Positions 29,165 through 39,724 of a DNA stretch of 64,000 nt are shown in pieces. Source of the stretch: Ustilago trichophora (Eukaryota > Basidiomycota > Ustilaginomycetes > Ustilaginales > Ustilaginaceae). The DNA lies in NCBI GenBank assembly GCA_900323505.1, contig OOIN01000043.1, positions 1,138,501 to 1,202,500 on the forward strand. Reading direction: 5' to 3'. The notes beneath the pieces were generated by a model, which searched no databases, was not told where the DNA came from, and was given only the letters and a program-made list of their open reading frames with translations. How positions within the stretch are numbered: position 1 is the first letter of the stretch; every line of letters starts with the position of its first letter. The position numbers were made by a program, and so were the translations under genes.

Positions 29165-29400
29165 ACGCCGTCTTAAGGGTCCACCGTCAGGCTGCGAAAA
29201 AGAAACGTGTTTTGCCAACGATAGTTCCTCTCATGTTACACTAAGAATCGATCCCATTGAAATCAAGTCTCTTGCTCAAACCGCACATTGGTGCAAAGAG
29301 TGAGATCAGAGGGGAGCAGGATCTATCAATTGAGTTGCAAATGCAGAGTAGGGGTACAGATGTGTGACGAAAATGCTTGGGAACAAAGGGTGATACTGAA

Positions 29401-32400
29401 TCAACGGACACGGATCTGGCCGCGCCAACGGGGCAGTTTTTGTTTGGATTCGTGGATCCAATCCGCATCATTCTGGCCAAGGGAACCAAGAGCGGATTCC
29501 ACAAGTTCTCGGACCGCGTGTAGAAAGGCGTCTTTGCTTTCTACTCCTTCCACTGCCTTTGACATCGCTTGGCCTAGGTCAGTGCTGCGGGAGACTTTGA
29601 TCAGAGAGAGAAGTGCAAACAGCGATGTCCAAAACAAGGTCGAGTCGAGTGGTTCTGCCAGCAACAGCCTGAATACCGAGGCAAGAACACTGTGCAATGC
29701 TGCAACGAGCTGTGTAGATGGCTGGCTAAAGTGAATCGAAACAACCTTGCAAAAGGCAACGATCGATTCAAGACCAAGCTGCGCGGTTTCGTTTTCGTCC
29801 ATCTTGATGCAGAGCGAGAGGGCTTGTACGGCTTTGTCGAGCAAAGTTGTGCCGTCGGCAGAGGTCGTGTTGGAAGCGACGAGAATCATGCGGCCCGAGA
29901 AAAGGCCAAACATGGAGGATGTGAGTTTGCCTAGTCCCTGTCGCAGCCTGGGCACGCTGAGCGGCTCAGGGGAGTGCAAAAGGCCGAGGACGTGTTCGAA
30001 GCCGACAAGGCAGACGTCGCTCGTCTTGGAGGATTGCAGCTCAGGAGACTGGTCCGAACCGCCATCGTCTACACCGGCACGAGAAGAGCCTGACAGCTCA
30101 GCCAAAAGCTCGATCAGCAGGCAGAGACCCTCATAGGGCACATCGTCCTCCAATGGTGAGCCAGCCTCGGAAGTGAGCAGCAAGTGCGTCTTCTTCTTGC
30201 CGGCACGATTCTCGCCTTGCAAGGCCTGCATCAATTGCCACACAGCCTGGTTGAGGCCCATGACGACGAATGGCTCGGCACCAAAGTCGAGCTCGAGCGA
30301 GACACTGAGCGTATGGAGCAGACGCAGGATGGAGACGGCAATCTCGGATCGCGTATCGTACACACGACAGAGTTGGGAGAAAGCGCCAAAGAACTTGGAG
30401 ATGAAGCCATAAACAATCTCAGCCGAGTTGGGCTGGATCGAGGAAGCGAGACCCTCGAGCATATCGAGCGATGTCTGAACTGCCGAGATGACATCCGAGT
30501 TTTGCGAGATGGCCGCAAAGTTTGGCTGAGAGAGCAGGGCTCCGAAGCGCGACTCGATCGAAGAGGTGATCTGCTTAAAGTAGAATTCGGCCGATCGTTC
30601 TGAGGGCGCGTCCGTGTGTGTGGCACCAGAGTAGATGCAGCTGACGACGGAAGCGATCAGAGAGCCATGCGTGTTGGCCGGGAGGTGGTCAAGACCGGAA
30701 ACGATGCCAGATACGAGCTGCTCCATCTCAGGAAGCTGGAGCAGGCAGATCATGATACCGCTGGATCGTGTGAATGCAGAGAGTACCTGAGCGAGCTGCA
30801 GAAGCACATCCGAGTCCGACATCCAGAGCTGAAGGTTCTCAGACAGGCGCTGAAGCAAGAAAGTCAGCACCTGTCGACCGGCTTGATCGCCAAAGGCACG
30901 CTGGATAGCAGCATTGGTGGCAAAGCCAGATCGCTCATCGATCAACAGGTATGACGACGTCCAGCGGCCAGTGAACCAAAGAAGCGTCTCGGTCACCTGC
31001 GGACTGGTGGCCTCGACGGATGCAGGGCCAAAGGCCGAAAGATGCTGGAAAAGTTGCATACCGAGCTGCATGATGAGAGCCACTGCGGGGTCTTCGGGTT
31101 CGGCACTAGCTGCGATTTCGGTGGGGACCTCCGGCGTCTCGCCGCGCGCGTCATCGGCAAGAACGTGGCCAGCGATCAAGACAAGCCAGTGAATCTGCTC
31201 CCAGGTCTGACCTAGCTCGACATCGGTGAAGTTGGCTTGTCGCTGCGATTTGGCCATGAGCTTGTCGCAGAGAGGCTGTGCGAGCTGCTGCAACGCGCGC
31301 AAGTTGTCAGCTGCCGAGATTCGTGCCAGATTGGCAATGGTGATGAGCTGATCTAAGTAGACATCTCGATCCTTGGCTGCGACCTCTTCGACTTCGGACA
31401 TGTCGTCTTCTCCATTGACGATGGAGGCTGCTTCGAGACGACCGGTAACGTAGGGAGCAAAGACTTGATCTCGGATGCTGCCGGAGACGGTCCTGGCGAG
31501 CACTTGAACGTGTGCATCTTGAGCATGAGCGGCATCGTTCTGTCGTAGTGATGAGGTGAGAGCTTGCCAGCAAGCCAAGAGGACATCGACAGTGTCTTCG
31601 GTCAGGACGGCAAGGTCATCTTCCTCGTCGGTGTCCTTGGGACGATGGAAGGCGAGGCCAAAGATGGCCTTGCCGAGCATTGAGAGGGACGAGACGAAAG
31701 CAAGACTACCCTGAGCGACGGCGTCACCCGACTGAAGAGATGCGGCCAAGATCTGCATTGGAACCACCGAGACGATGATCTGGAAAGCCTGTGCCAAGAA
31801 AAGCATCGAGTTGCCGCGTGCCGAGAGAAGCTGCGAGGGAGAGGCAGCCTCCTCGTCGACCAGCGATTGAAGGGTGGCACAGAGATGTTTTGTGCGTGAG
31901 ACAAGCACAGGAACATGTTGGGGCTTGTGTGCCTGGGGCGTGAAGCTGCAAGTGGACAAGATGCATTGTCGGAGACGATGGACGGAGAAGGAAATGTCTC
32001 GACTAGCCATGCTAGTTGCTTGCAAACGGAGGCCAAAGCGATAGGCCGTGGTGAGGAGCGAGACGACATCATCGGAGAGCAAGACTGGCACGAAAGCATC
32101 CGGAACATGCTGTGGACGAAGCAACTTCTTGGCCTGAGGAGGGGAAGAAGTAGCATTCGGCTCGTCATCTTGATCGACGCCAGTGGCGAATACTGCATCC
32201 TCGTGTTGAGAGCGGGACTGCTGTTGCCATGCGGTAGAAGTGAACGGTTCGAAACGGGTGAAAGTCCAGCCAAGAAGTTTCTCTGTGGCGGATGCAGCCT
32301 GGAAGAAGAGAGTGTGTCGCCAAGAGCCGGTGGTGGAGGAAGTACTGTCGTCCGAGATGGTATTGTAGAGGAGCTGGAAGACAGCTGTCATGAGACCGGC

Positions 32401-33189
32401 GAGGACGTGATTCTGGATGAGCGACTTGCATTGTCGATGCTGCAGCAGATTGAGACCGACGGCCGATCCGGGTACTGCAGGTTTGGACGCAGATTGAGCA
32501 GGTTGCGATCGACTTGATTCGGCCGAAGCGTCAAAGACGTCGTTGGCGGTGGTGAGGATGAATTCATCGACGACAGCACGTACGAGACCGAGGCCTGTGA
32601 CGATTCGTGCCAGCGCAACGGCGGACTGGGTGGCATCGGTGGGCCATGGAGATGGAAGAGTCAAAAGACTGGAGAGTTGCGTGTTGAGGAGACCGACGTG
32701 TGATTTGATGAGGTCGTCCAAAGCTGAGTTTGTGGCGGTCATCTGACCGACATTTTGAGCCAATTCGAGACCGAGAAGACGCTTTTCGACCGCGATGGCT
32801 GTCTGAAAGGCACGAGATCGAAGATACTGTGGCCAGGTAGCGTTTGCATCGGCAGATCGAGACGAGTGTTCGCTGTGAGAGACGCAAAAGTGAAGTAGAA
32901 AGTCACGCAGCAGCGAGAGTGATGCGACGCCCTGACTTGGCTGTTGTGCGGCTAGAGAGGGAAGCACGAAGAGCACCGCATTGAGTGATTGGAAGAGGAC
33001 GAGCGGATCGTGGGAATGTTGCAATGCAAAACAGGCATAGTCGAGAGCGCCGTCGGATTGGCGAAGAGCGAGAAAAGTGGCTTCACCTTTGGCTCTGAGC
33101 TGCGGATCGGGATTGGTGAATTCGGACGAGGCCTGATGAATCGAAGCAAGCGCCTCTTCCAAGTGTCGGTTCGCAGCAACCAGAGACAT
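29401..33189 (-). CDS. XPO4: Exportin-4-like nuclear export receptor
   Basis: A 1262-residue karyopherin-beta (HEAT-repeat) protein. The strongest family sign is a central block at about residues 660-690, IHWLVLIAGHVLADDARGET followed by PEVPTEI, which I recognise as the conserved segment of exportin-4. A further block (WFTGRWTSSYLLIDERSGF) precedes the C-terminal HEAT repeats. The N-terminus resembles an importin-beta N-terminal domain. Exportin-4 moves cargo such as eIF5A and Smad3 out of the nucleus with RanGTP. The human protein is 1151 residues. No introns are apparent. The gene is divergent from the Mei2-like gene. Confidence 0.85.
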   Translation of the reverse strand: MSLVAANRHLEEALASIHQASSEFTNPDPQLRAKGEATFLALRQSDGALDYACFALQHSHDPLVLFQSLNAVLFVLPSLAAQQPSQGVASLSLLRDFLLHFCVSHSEHSSRSADANATWPQYLRSRAFQTAIAVEKRLLGLELAQNVGQMTATNSALDDLIKSHVGLLNTQLSSLLTLPSPWPTDATQSAVALARIVTGLGLVRAVVDEFILTTANDVFDASAESSRSQPAQSASKPAVPGSAVGLNLLQHRQCKSLIQNHVLAGLMTAVFQLLYNTISDDSTSSTTGSWRHTLFFQAASATEKLLGWTFTRFEPFTSTAWQQQSRSQHEDAVFATGVDQDDEPNATSSPPQAKKLLRPQHVPDAFVPVLLSDDVVSLLTTAYRFGLRLQATSMASRDISFSVHRLRQCILSTCSFTPQAHKPQHVPVLVSRTKHLCATLQSLVDEEAASPSQLLSARGNSMLFLAQAFQIIVSVVPMQILAASLQSGDAVAQGSLAFVSSLSMLGKAIFGLAFHRPKDTDEEDDLAVLTEDTVDVLLACWQALTSSLRQNDAAHAQDAHVQVLARTVSGSIRDQVFAPYVTGRLEAASIVNGEDDMSEVEEVAAKDRDVYLDQLITIANLARISAADNLRALQQLAQPLCDKLMAKSQRQANFTDVELGQTWEQIHWLVLIAGHVLADDARGETPEVPTEIAASAEPEDPAVALIMQLGMQLFQHLSAFGPASVEATSPQVTETLLWFTGRWTSSYLLIDERSGFATNAAIQRAFGDQAGRQVLTFLLQRLSENLQLWMSDSDVLLQLAQVLSAFTRSSGIMICLLQLPEMEQLVSGIVSGLDHLPANTHGSLIASVVSCIYSGATHTDAPSERSAEFYFKQITSSIESRFGALLSQPNFAAISQNSDVISAVQTSLDMLEGLASSIQPNSAEIVYGFISKFFGAFSQLCRVYDTRSEIAVSILRLLHTLSVSLELDFGAEPFVVMGLNQAVWQLMQALQGENRAGKKKTHLLLTSEAGSPLEDDVPYEGLCLLIELLAELSGSSRAGVDDGGSDQSPELQSSKTSDVCLVGFEHVLGLLHSPEPLSVPRLRQGLGKLTSSMFGLFSGRMILVASNTTSADGTTLLDKAVQALSLCIKMDENETAQLGLESIVAFCKVVSIHFSQPSTQLVAALHSVLASVFRLLLAEPLDSTLFWTSLFALLSLIKVSRSTDLGQAMSKAVEGVESKDAFLHAVRELVESALGSLGQNDADWIHESKQKLPRWRGQIRVR

Positions 33190-34000
33190 GACGGCTAGCT
33201 CCGATGAGCCGCACTAGCCACCAGTCGTAGTGTGACGTTGGAAAAAATTGGCTCTAGTATCGATCGGCGACTCCGATCCTACAGGTGAATGCTCGAATGT
33301 GACTGAGTAGAATCGTGATGGTGATGGTGATGGTGATAAGGCAAGCAATGGCTTTTCGTTGGTTTGATGACATCGACTTCTTTTGGTTGTCACCAGTTTT
33401 GCGCTATCTTGACAGGCTTGCAGGTGTCAAGTGAGTGTAGGTCCAACGAGAGAGGTCGCCAGTCCCGAAATCCGCAAAAATCGCGAATCAACCAGAAAAG
33501 AAAAAAAGAAAAAGATTTCATGGTGAGATGAAATAAGCGACCAAGCTCAGTAGTTTACTCGGTGTCTTGCTTCCCAATCCTCCACCACCACCACCCAATC
33601 CCGGATTTCCACACTTCATCTCCCACCGTCCTTCCAAAACATCGTGGCAGTCGCTCCATTGTTTTCCACCATCTTCAATCCCGGACTCACGACTCTTGCT
33701 GAGCAAACCATCTGCGCCTGAGACCATCCACAGCGCATCTCTCTCGCTCTTTCAAGACCTCGGTTTTCATTTGCCAAACACGCACTCGAAGCCAAGCACA
33801 AGCCTTTCTGCTCCTCTTTCGATACTCTGAGACTTTCGCGGCTCTCTGAGTTGATTATCTTCTTTTGCTCTCTCGTCGACGAGTGAGCTTTTGAGCCTTT
33901 GAGCTGCCTTTGCCTCTGAGCTCGTTCTGGATCCCTCCTTTGAAGCCTCGCAACGTCACATGCACTCGCAACCTTTTCGGAGATCCTTCTGATTTGAGTC
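33190..34000. promoter_or_regulatory. Divergent promoter between XPO4 and the Mei2-like gene
   Basis: An 811-bp region contains a (GTGATG)n run at about 33317-33337, an A-rich tract near 33497-33512 and pyrimidine-rich leader sequence. No gene is seen. Confidence 0.5.
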
Positions 34001-35968
34001 ATGAACAATCGCCACCATCCCTACGGTGGCTACGATGAGAGGCCCACTCGCGGTGGTCGCGCCGGCGTCAATCCTTCCATGCGCGCTCGACCTCCTCGTC
34101 CCGCCGGCATTAGCCCCCCTCCTTCTGGCTATTCGCCCACTCAAGCAGCTTACAATCCCGCTGCTTCCAACATGAGTGACGCTTCCGACTCTTATCAGCC
34201 TCAGAACGCATACAGTGGTTCCAATGATTTTGCTGGCGGTCCAGATCGTCGCTATCAGATGCCAATGTCCACTGGTCCACAAAGAGGCGGCATGAGCGCA
34301 CGCGGTGGTCTCCATGGCTCGCGGCCCCCTCCGCCTGCTCAAGGCCAAAACTTGAGCTCCGCCCCGACCTATGGATACACACCTGCTTCTTTTGAGAACG
34401 CCCCCTACTCTGCATCTAATCCTTATGACCAATCATCCACAGCTCCTGCTCCCGGTCAACCTTCGTACGCACAATCTCCTCATCAAGCCACCGGATACTC
34501 GCAAGACTACAACCCTGCTGGCGGCCCTCCTCCTCCTCCACGCCCACCTCCGCCCGGCTTTGAATCTCAAGGCTACGCTCCACCTCCCTCTTTCGCTCAG
34601 CCTCATTACCGACCCGCCCCCCCGCAAAACTCTTACGGCCGACCACCTCCCAACGATGGAGGTCCAGGTTTCAGGGGAGGTCGAGGTGGTGGGCGCGGTG
34701 GACGCGGCGGTGGACGTGGGGGCCGCGGAGGAGGCTTCGGAGGTGGCGGTGGCAGAGGCTTTGACGACGACGAAAAGCCTTGTCGTACCCTTTTCGTCCG
34801 CAGCATCCAATTTGAGACGGACTCACAATTTGTCCAGCAGCAATTTGAGCAGTTTGGCCAGATCAAGACCTTTTTCGACATGGTTAACAAACGTGGAATC
34901 GCTTTCATCACCTACTATGACCTTCGATCCGCCCGAGACGCCATGCTCGCTATGAAGGGCGCTCTTTTTGGTGGCCGTCCCATCAACATTCACTACTCAC
35001 TCCCACGTGAGGAGGACAAAGCACAGCGCTGCGATCGTGAAAAGAACCAGGGAACCCTTTTCACCGTGCTTAAAGGAGCTACTCAAGACCTCACCGATGA
35101 GGCAGTACACCAAGTGTTTGGTGAATTTGGTGACGTGAAAAAAGTCCGCGACTACCCTGGACAGAAGAACAGCCGCTTTGTCGAGTACTTTGACAGCCGT
35201 GCGTGTCAGCTTGCACATGACCAGCTCAACGGTCAAACTTATCTGGATGGCCAGTGGGATCTCAAGTTTGCTTGGGATGTCGTCACCGACGAGGATCTTG
35301 AATGGGCCCAGCAACCCCAGCAAGGTAGTGGCCCAGGCTTCCAAGCCGCTCCTCCTGGTAGTCAACCTGGTGGTTGGGGCCGACCCGGTCCTCACCCACA
35401 TTCAGTCTCGGATCGAGCGCCCCTCCCCACTGACTATCCTAGTTACGATGCATCAGGACCACCTGGCGGAGCACCACCAAGCCTTGGTTACGGTCGACCG
35501 CCCATCCCACCCACTGGTGCACCTGTGGACAACGGATGGGGCAGGCGCGCAGGCTCTGGCTCCGGCCCTGCCTCTTCCACCTCGGCCTCAGCACCTGCTC
35601 CCCCTGCAGATGCAGGAGACGCCAACCGTCTCGAACAGGCTCAAAAGGTGCAGGCGCTGCTTGCCTCTCTCGGCGCAGCCTCAAAGCCCCCTCCAGCAGC
35701 TGCATCGTCCACTCCCCCTGCACCCGCTGCCTCGAGCCCACCAGCTCGCAGCCCACCAACCGCACACACATCAGCTGCACCAGGACTTCCTCCCAACATC
35801 GCTGCCCTCCTCCAATCGGCTGCCGGAGCACCCAAACCCACACAACCGCCCAAACCTCAGTCGCCTCCCACTTCTAACGCCTCAGCTACCGGCCAAGAAG
35901 GAGGACAACAATCTGTCCATCAGCTTCTCAGCATGCTCAACCAGAACCGTCCTCCTCGTCCCTCTTAG
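34001..35968 (+). CDS. Mei2-like tandem-RRM RNA-binding protein
   Basis: A 655-residue protein. Residues 1-220 are disordered and Pro/Gln/Ser/Tyr-rich. An RGG box lies at about 224-255. Two adjacent RRMs follow: RRM1 about 260-335 (RTLFVRSIQFETDSQF, RGIAFITYYDLRSARDAM, then INIHYSLP) and RRM2 about 350-430 (QGTLFTVLKGATQDLTDEAV, RFVEYFDSRACQLA). This pair, with its short linker and the IHYSLP strand, is the RRM1-RRM2 arrangement of Mei2-like proteins. The C-terminal RRM3 that defines canonical Mei2 is absent. The tail has an Ala/Pro-rich region and ends with a short helix (QSVHQLLSMLNQNRPP). A role in mRNA binding is supported. A meiotic role is not shown. Confidence 0.78.
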   Translation: MNNRHHPYGGYDERPTRGGRAGVNPSMRARPPRPAGISPPPSGYSPTQAAYNPAASNMSDASDSYQPQNAYSGSNDFAGGPDRRYQMPMSTGPQRGGMSARGGLHGSRPPPPAQGQNLSSAPTYGYTPASFENAPYSASNPYDQSSTAPAPGQPSYAQSPHQATGYSQDYNPAGGPPPPPRPPPPGFESQGYAPPPSFAQPHYRPAPPQNSYGRPPPNDGGPGFRGGRGGGRGGRGGGRGGRGGGFGGGGGRGFDDDEKPCRTLFVRSIQFETDSQFVQQQFEQFGQIKTFFDMVNKRGIAFITYYDLRSARDAMLAMKGALFGGRPINIHYSLPREEDKAQRCDREKNQGTLFTVLKGATQDLTDEAVHQVFGEFGDVKKVRDYPGQKNSRFVEYFDSRACQLAHDQLNGQTYLDGQWDLKFAWDVVTDEDLEWAQQPQQGSGPGFQAAPPGSQPGGWGRPGPHPHSVSDRAPLPTDYPSYDASGPPGGAPPSLGYGRPPIPPTGAPVDNGWGRRAGSGSGPASSTSASAPAPPADAGDANRLEQAQKVQALLASLGAASKPPPAAASSTPPAPAASSPPARSPPTAHTSAAPGLPPNIAALLQSAAGAPKPTQPPKPQSPPTSNASATGQEGGQQSVHQLLSMLNQNRPPRPS

Positions 35969-36283
35969 GGAAGGTTTCCGTCAATTGTAATTTTTACGCC
36001 CTCTTTTTCACCACTCGCTCACGGAAGAGCATCTTCTTTTTCGCACCGTACCCGGATGTAATCAAGTATGTTAGGAGACGAATCAACTTAGAATTACGCA
36101 TGTACGAATGCATGAATAGCGTATGATCGACTCGACAAGATGGACTAGCGGATGTGTGGAGTGTGAGTGTGAGTGTGTGTGAGACTGAGGACGTTCTGGT
36201 GCGGATGTGTGATGGTGCCTACGTTGCTGGCGACTGAATCTTGTGCGAGACACGTTCGTGTCAGATTAGCTGGTCTGAGGCAG
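35969..36283. other. Convergent 3' intergenic region
   Basis: 315 bp lie between the Mei2-like gene and the first secreted-protein copy. It contains a GT-rich run near 36156-36182. No gene is seen. Confidence 0.6.
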
Positions 36284-36843
36284 CTAAGCATGGCAGACGA
36301 TCCGTTGATTAGCATAGTCGGCGGTGCACTTTCCATCAGGGCTTTTCCATGCAATATTGCCGAAGTCAATGCCTGTGTAGTAGTAAAACACATTATCACC
36401 TTTCATGTTGAAGCAGATGGGACTGATTTGTGGTTATAGAAAGGCCTCAGTCAGCAGCCCGATCGGACAAAGTAGCTACTGAGAGAGTTTCAAAGGGCAC
36501 TTACGTTTGACCATGACACTCATACGTGCCACTAAAGGCAAAACGCTCGACGGAAAAGTTGGTCTTAAAGTCGTCAGGTGCGAGAACGGAATTGATGCCG
36601 TCGTAACAGATACCGACGCTGTAGCCTGGGTTCAGCTTAAGAGGACTCAGCGACGCGGGCTTCGTAACACTCTTTCTTGCTCTGCTTGGGCTTTTTGTGG
36701 AACAAGGACTAAGAATAAAGGCGGAAAGTTAGAAACAAGAGTCGCAGTAGCTGGGCCGAGTATGGTCAGCTTTGAATGGATGTACTCACGGCTTGGACGG
36801 AAGACAGCATCAGAAGGGTAGTAAGAGCGGCAGTGATCTTCAT
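36284..36843 (-). pseudogene. Secreted six-cysteine protein family, copy A (frameshifted)
   Basis: Three exons are inferred from the family pattern: 36843-36790 (54 nt, signal peptide starting MKITAALTTLLML), 36708-36505 and 36422-36284. The introns are GT-AG (GTGAGT...TTAG; GTAAGT...CAG). All six family cysteines are present: ECYE, ICYD, YECHG, ICFNMKG, KCTADY and IVCHA before the stop. The summed exon length is 397 nt, not a multiple of three. The frame entering exon 2 meets a stop directly before the KLNPGYSV block (near 36644), and the rest of the protein continues in another frame. This is a small indel relative to copy B. It is either a true pseudogene or an assembly error. The splice sites and downstream frame are otherwise intact, so the lesion may be recent. 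Confidence 0.75.
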
Positions 36844-37349
36844 TTTGAAGGTATTACCGGGAGAGATCTGAGCAGTTGATTTGGAGGTGAGGAGAGGAAG
36901 GGTAAAGAGGATGCCCCAAATCTCGATCCGTCTTCAAAGGCGTGAAGCACCGTCGCAGTGCTTCATCTGAACGGCGATGGGCGGAGTCACTCCCACCAAT
37001 CCCCACTATATCAGCGGTTGTATGCAGATTATCTTTGTGTGGCAACTTCTCAAACGACCACAACCGACAGCAGAGTTGTTTTGCCACAGGCCTGCTTGCT
37101 GTTCAGTCCAAATCTTGTGGGCTACCAGCTGACACACAGTGCTTAGGAAAAAAAAAACTTGCTTGATTTGCTTTCAGATCTCCCGTCGGGTCCGGCAACC
37201 TTCATCTCGGCAAACTGATACGGCTGGGAGGTGGGTAAGAGGGTACTGCAGTGCATGTCGTCCCTCCCAGATATGCTTTTGAAAAGTTCTCTATTCCCGC
37301 TGCAGTTCGTACGAACCTTCGAATCTCACTTGTTGCGGCATTAAGGCAT
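36844..37349. promoter_or_regulatory. Upstream region of copy A
   Basis: It contains a TATA-like GATATAG on the minus strand near 37006-37012, a hairpin-capable GAAGCAC...GTGCTTC pair at 36944-36964, and the motif TTTCAGATCTCCCG (plus strand, 37172-37185), which recurs upstream of copy B. No gene is seen. Confidence 0.5.
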
Positions 37350-37894
37350 TTAGGGATGGCAGGTGATGCTGTTGTTGTCTTTGGTGCACTTTTGGTCAGG
37401 GGTGCTGAAGGCTACGTGCAAGAAGCCGTTGTGGTAGAAGTGTACCCTGTTATCGCCCTTCATGTTGAAACACATAACACTAGATCAGCAAAGTAGAAAG
37501 TCAGCGAGTGACCGGTGAAAGTAGTAGCAGAGAAAAAGGCTACTTACTCAGCACCATGACACTCGTACGTGCCACCAAAGGCAAAGCGCTCGACGGAAAA
37601 GTTGGTGATGAAAGCATCAGCCACGTTGACGGAAGAGTATCCAGTGTGACAGATTAGGGCGCTGTAGCCCGGATTGAGCTTTCCCGAGTCTTCCATGCGG
37701 GCCCCTATGCACTCTTCCATGGTTTGCTTGTGCTTTCAAGTGTTTTTCCAGCCACGATCATCAAAGATAAGCATCGTGGGTCAGTTCACCCTTGCCTGAT
37801 AGAGTGTGTCAATTTTTGGCTTAACGTAAACAGAACTTACAGCTTGGACGTAAGCCAGCATCAGAAGGGTAGCAAAGGCGGCGATGAACTTCAT
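37350..37894 (-). CDS. Secreted six-cysteine protein family, copy B
   Basis: Exons are 37894-37841 (54 nt; signal peptide MKFIAAFATLLMLAYVQA), 37726-37548 (or from 37732, both in frame) and 37479-37350. Spliced length is 120 or 122 residues. The mature protein has six cysteines in the family spacing: EECIGA, LICHTG, YECHG, MCFNMKGDN, KCTKD and ITCHP. It is closest to copy A (shared NFSVERFAF-GTYECHG block). Intron 1 is phase 0 directly after the signal exon. Intron 2 is phase 2 just before the CFNMKG motif. A TATA-like ACATAAAAGG lies about 85 bp upstream. Function is unknown. Secretion and tandem duplication suggest an effector-type role, by inference only. Confidence 0.78.
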
Positions 37895-38777
37895 GACGAA
37901 ATCTGTCGAAGAAAGATGCCTGAAATGGTTCAATGATGAGGCGAGGAGGAGTCAATGCACTAAAAAGCTGCTCCTTTTATGTTTGAATCGTTACCGGTCC
38001 TCTTGAAGAGCGTTCGATATGAATGCACCTGCTATTTTCAGGCAAGGTCTGGACCAAGCTGGCCGTGGTATCTCCCACGCACCGATATCTACTCTGTCAG
38101 CTTTTGGTACAACCGGGGCATCTTCACGGCAACCTCGGCAACGCTGGTGATAGATGCCTGAAAACTTCCGGTCAGGGGCTCGCTTGTTGTTCAGCTGTTG
38201 AGCCTCGTGGTTGGAAGTGATCTGGCCTGACGTTCCTGTCGAATAAAGTGCTCGATTTTGCTTTCAGATCTCCCGCCGGTCGAGCATCAACTCGATAGTC
38301 TGATGCAGGGTGGGAGGAAAGCATCCCATGTCTCTCATTGATCCGGCGCGCTTTAAGGCTACCTCTTTCCCCACCTTTTCTCCTGCCTTGTCCGCACGAG
38401 ACCATTGATCACACTTGGAAAGGGAAAACTGATCCTTCCCGACCAGTTGCCTTTGGCTTTGAAAAGCGGGCTGATATCTGGAGCTCAGAGTCGGAAGTTC
38501 CATCAAAAGACGCTTTCACTTGGACAGCCGTGTAAAGATATCCAAAGCGATCACACCTCAGACTACTTCCCTGTGTACTGTACAGTGTGTATCACGAGAC
38601 ATCAGCCTCACGCATTCTTGCCTGCACACGTGGCTTTTGAAAACTACGATCCAAAGAAGGGCTGAGAGAAGGACATGGAGTGACAGGATAGGAGTGAGAT
38701 GTTGCAGTATTCTGCGTTGAAGAAGTCGACCAAGCAGCTTGACAGCCAATTCGGTAGGCTGAGCTTGCATCTGATGC
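37895..38777. other. Spacer between copies B and C
   Basis: It carries copy B's promoter, including the TTTCAGATCTCCCG motif at 38262-38275, and the 3' region of copy C. Open frames (for example 38405-38665 +) have no domains. A TACTGTACAG stack lies at 38576-38585. Confidence 0.5.
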
Positions 38778-39394
38778 CTAATTCAAGCAGCTTACTTGAA
38801 CGTTTTGTTTGTCGTACAGACACGTGTGGTTATATGTGTGTATTATTGCTAGGTTGTCCGAGCCAGCGTCCTTGTAGCCTTTCCATTCGTTCTTTCCCAT
38901 CAACCATAAGCAATCCATCCTTATTGAGTTTGGATATAGAATAGAAGAGCATATCACATCAGATCCTAGCCAGCTGGCTGAGCTAAAGTGCCGGAAACAG
39001 ACGAGGAGAAGAGGCAGAAGGCAGAGCGGGATACTTACCCTATCTTATCGCACTTTTTGTAGCCGACATACTTGTAAGCTCCTTCTGTCTTGTTTGTGGT
39101 GAGGCTGTTGGGATCCGAAGCAGAGCTACTGCCATGGTAGCAGATGGACGCGCTGATGTCTATAAACTTAGCCTTGGCCTCGTCCGCGGTTTCCTGGGCT
39201 TTCTGCCGGATGCATTCGGCTCTGGCTTGTTTACGTTTCTCCAATGTAGGGAGCTGAAGGCTCGCATAGAAGCAGCCATCGCTTGGAACTCTGTCAGTCC
39301 ATTGTTCCAGTAGCACAATAGAACGCTTTGTCCGACTTACCGTATAGGCTTCACCGAGTAGGGTGAAGATCGAGAGGAGCTGAAGGACCTGCAT
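38778..39394 (-). CDS. Secreted six-cysteine protein family, copy C
   Basis: Exons are 39394-39341 (signal peptide MQVLQLLSIFTLLGEAYT), 39253-39039 and 38919-38778, giving 136 residues. Intron 1 (phase 0) would otherwise be read through in frame, which hides the gene structure. The acceptor TTCAG before CTCCCT is supported by alignment of the following LPTLEKRKQARAEC with copy D. The six cysteines are AECIRQ, SICYHG, KKCDK, DCLWLMGKN, HTCLYD and SCLN. The exon 3 block GYKDAGSDN is shared with copy D. A TATA-like GCATAAATTGCC lies about 80 bp upstream. Function is unknown; it is a secreted candidate effector. Confidence 0.78.
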
Positions 39395-39724
39395 GGTGAT
39401 CTAGTACTGAAAGGGGGGCTTGCTCGTTGTAGAGATGGGATGTTTTGGGAAGAAGGAAGGTGGGAAGGGGCGGCAATTTATGCTTGGATTCGATCGGTCA
39501 ATGAGATTAGGATCTTCCTCCTATCCCCCACTCTGAACACGTCGGTCCTGACCTCGATTGACCGGTCCGAATGGCTGCTGTGCTTTGAAGGGTTTCCCCA
39601 CCAAGCCTTTACGTACAGTCACATTTCATCAATTTCAGATCTCATGGCGGAACGCGAACCATCTCAGTCAATAGCTGAGGTCCGGTCGAAGAAATGCACA
39701 TCCTATTGCACGACTCCGTGCCGT
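39395..39724. promoter_or_regulatory. Upstream region of copy C
   Basis: It contains the TATA-like element (39473-39484, minus strand) and the motif TTTCAGATCTC at 39633-39643, shared with the upstream regions of copies A and B. Confidence 0.45.
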
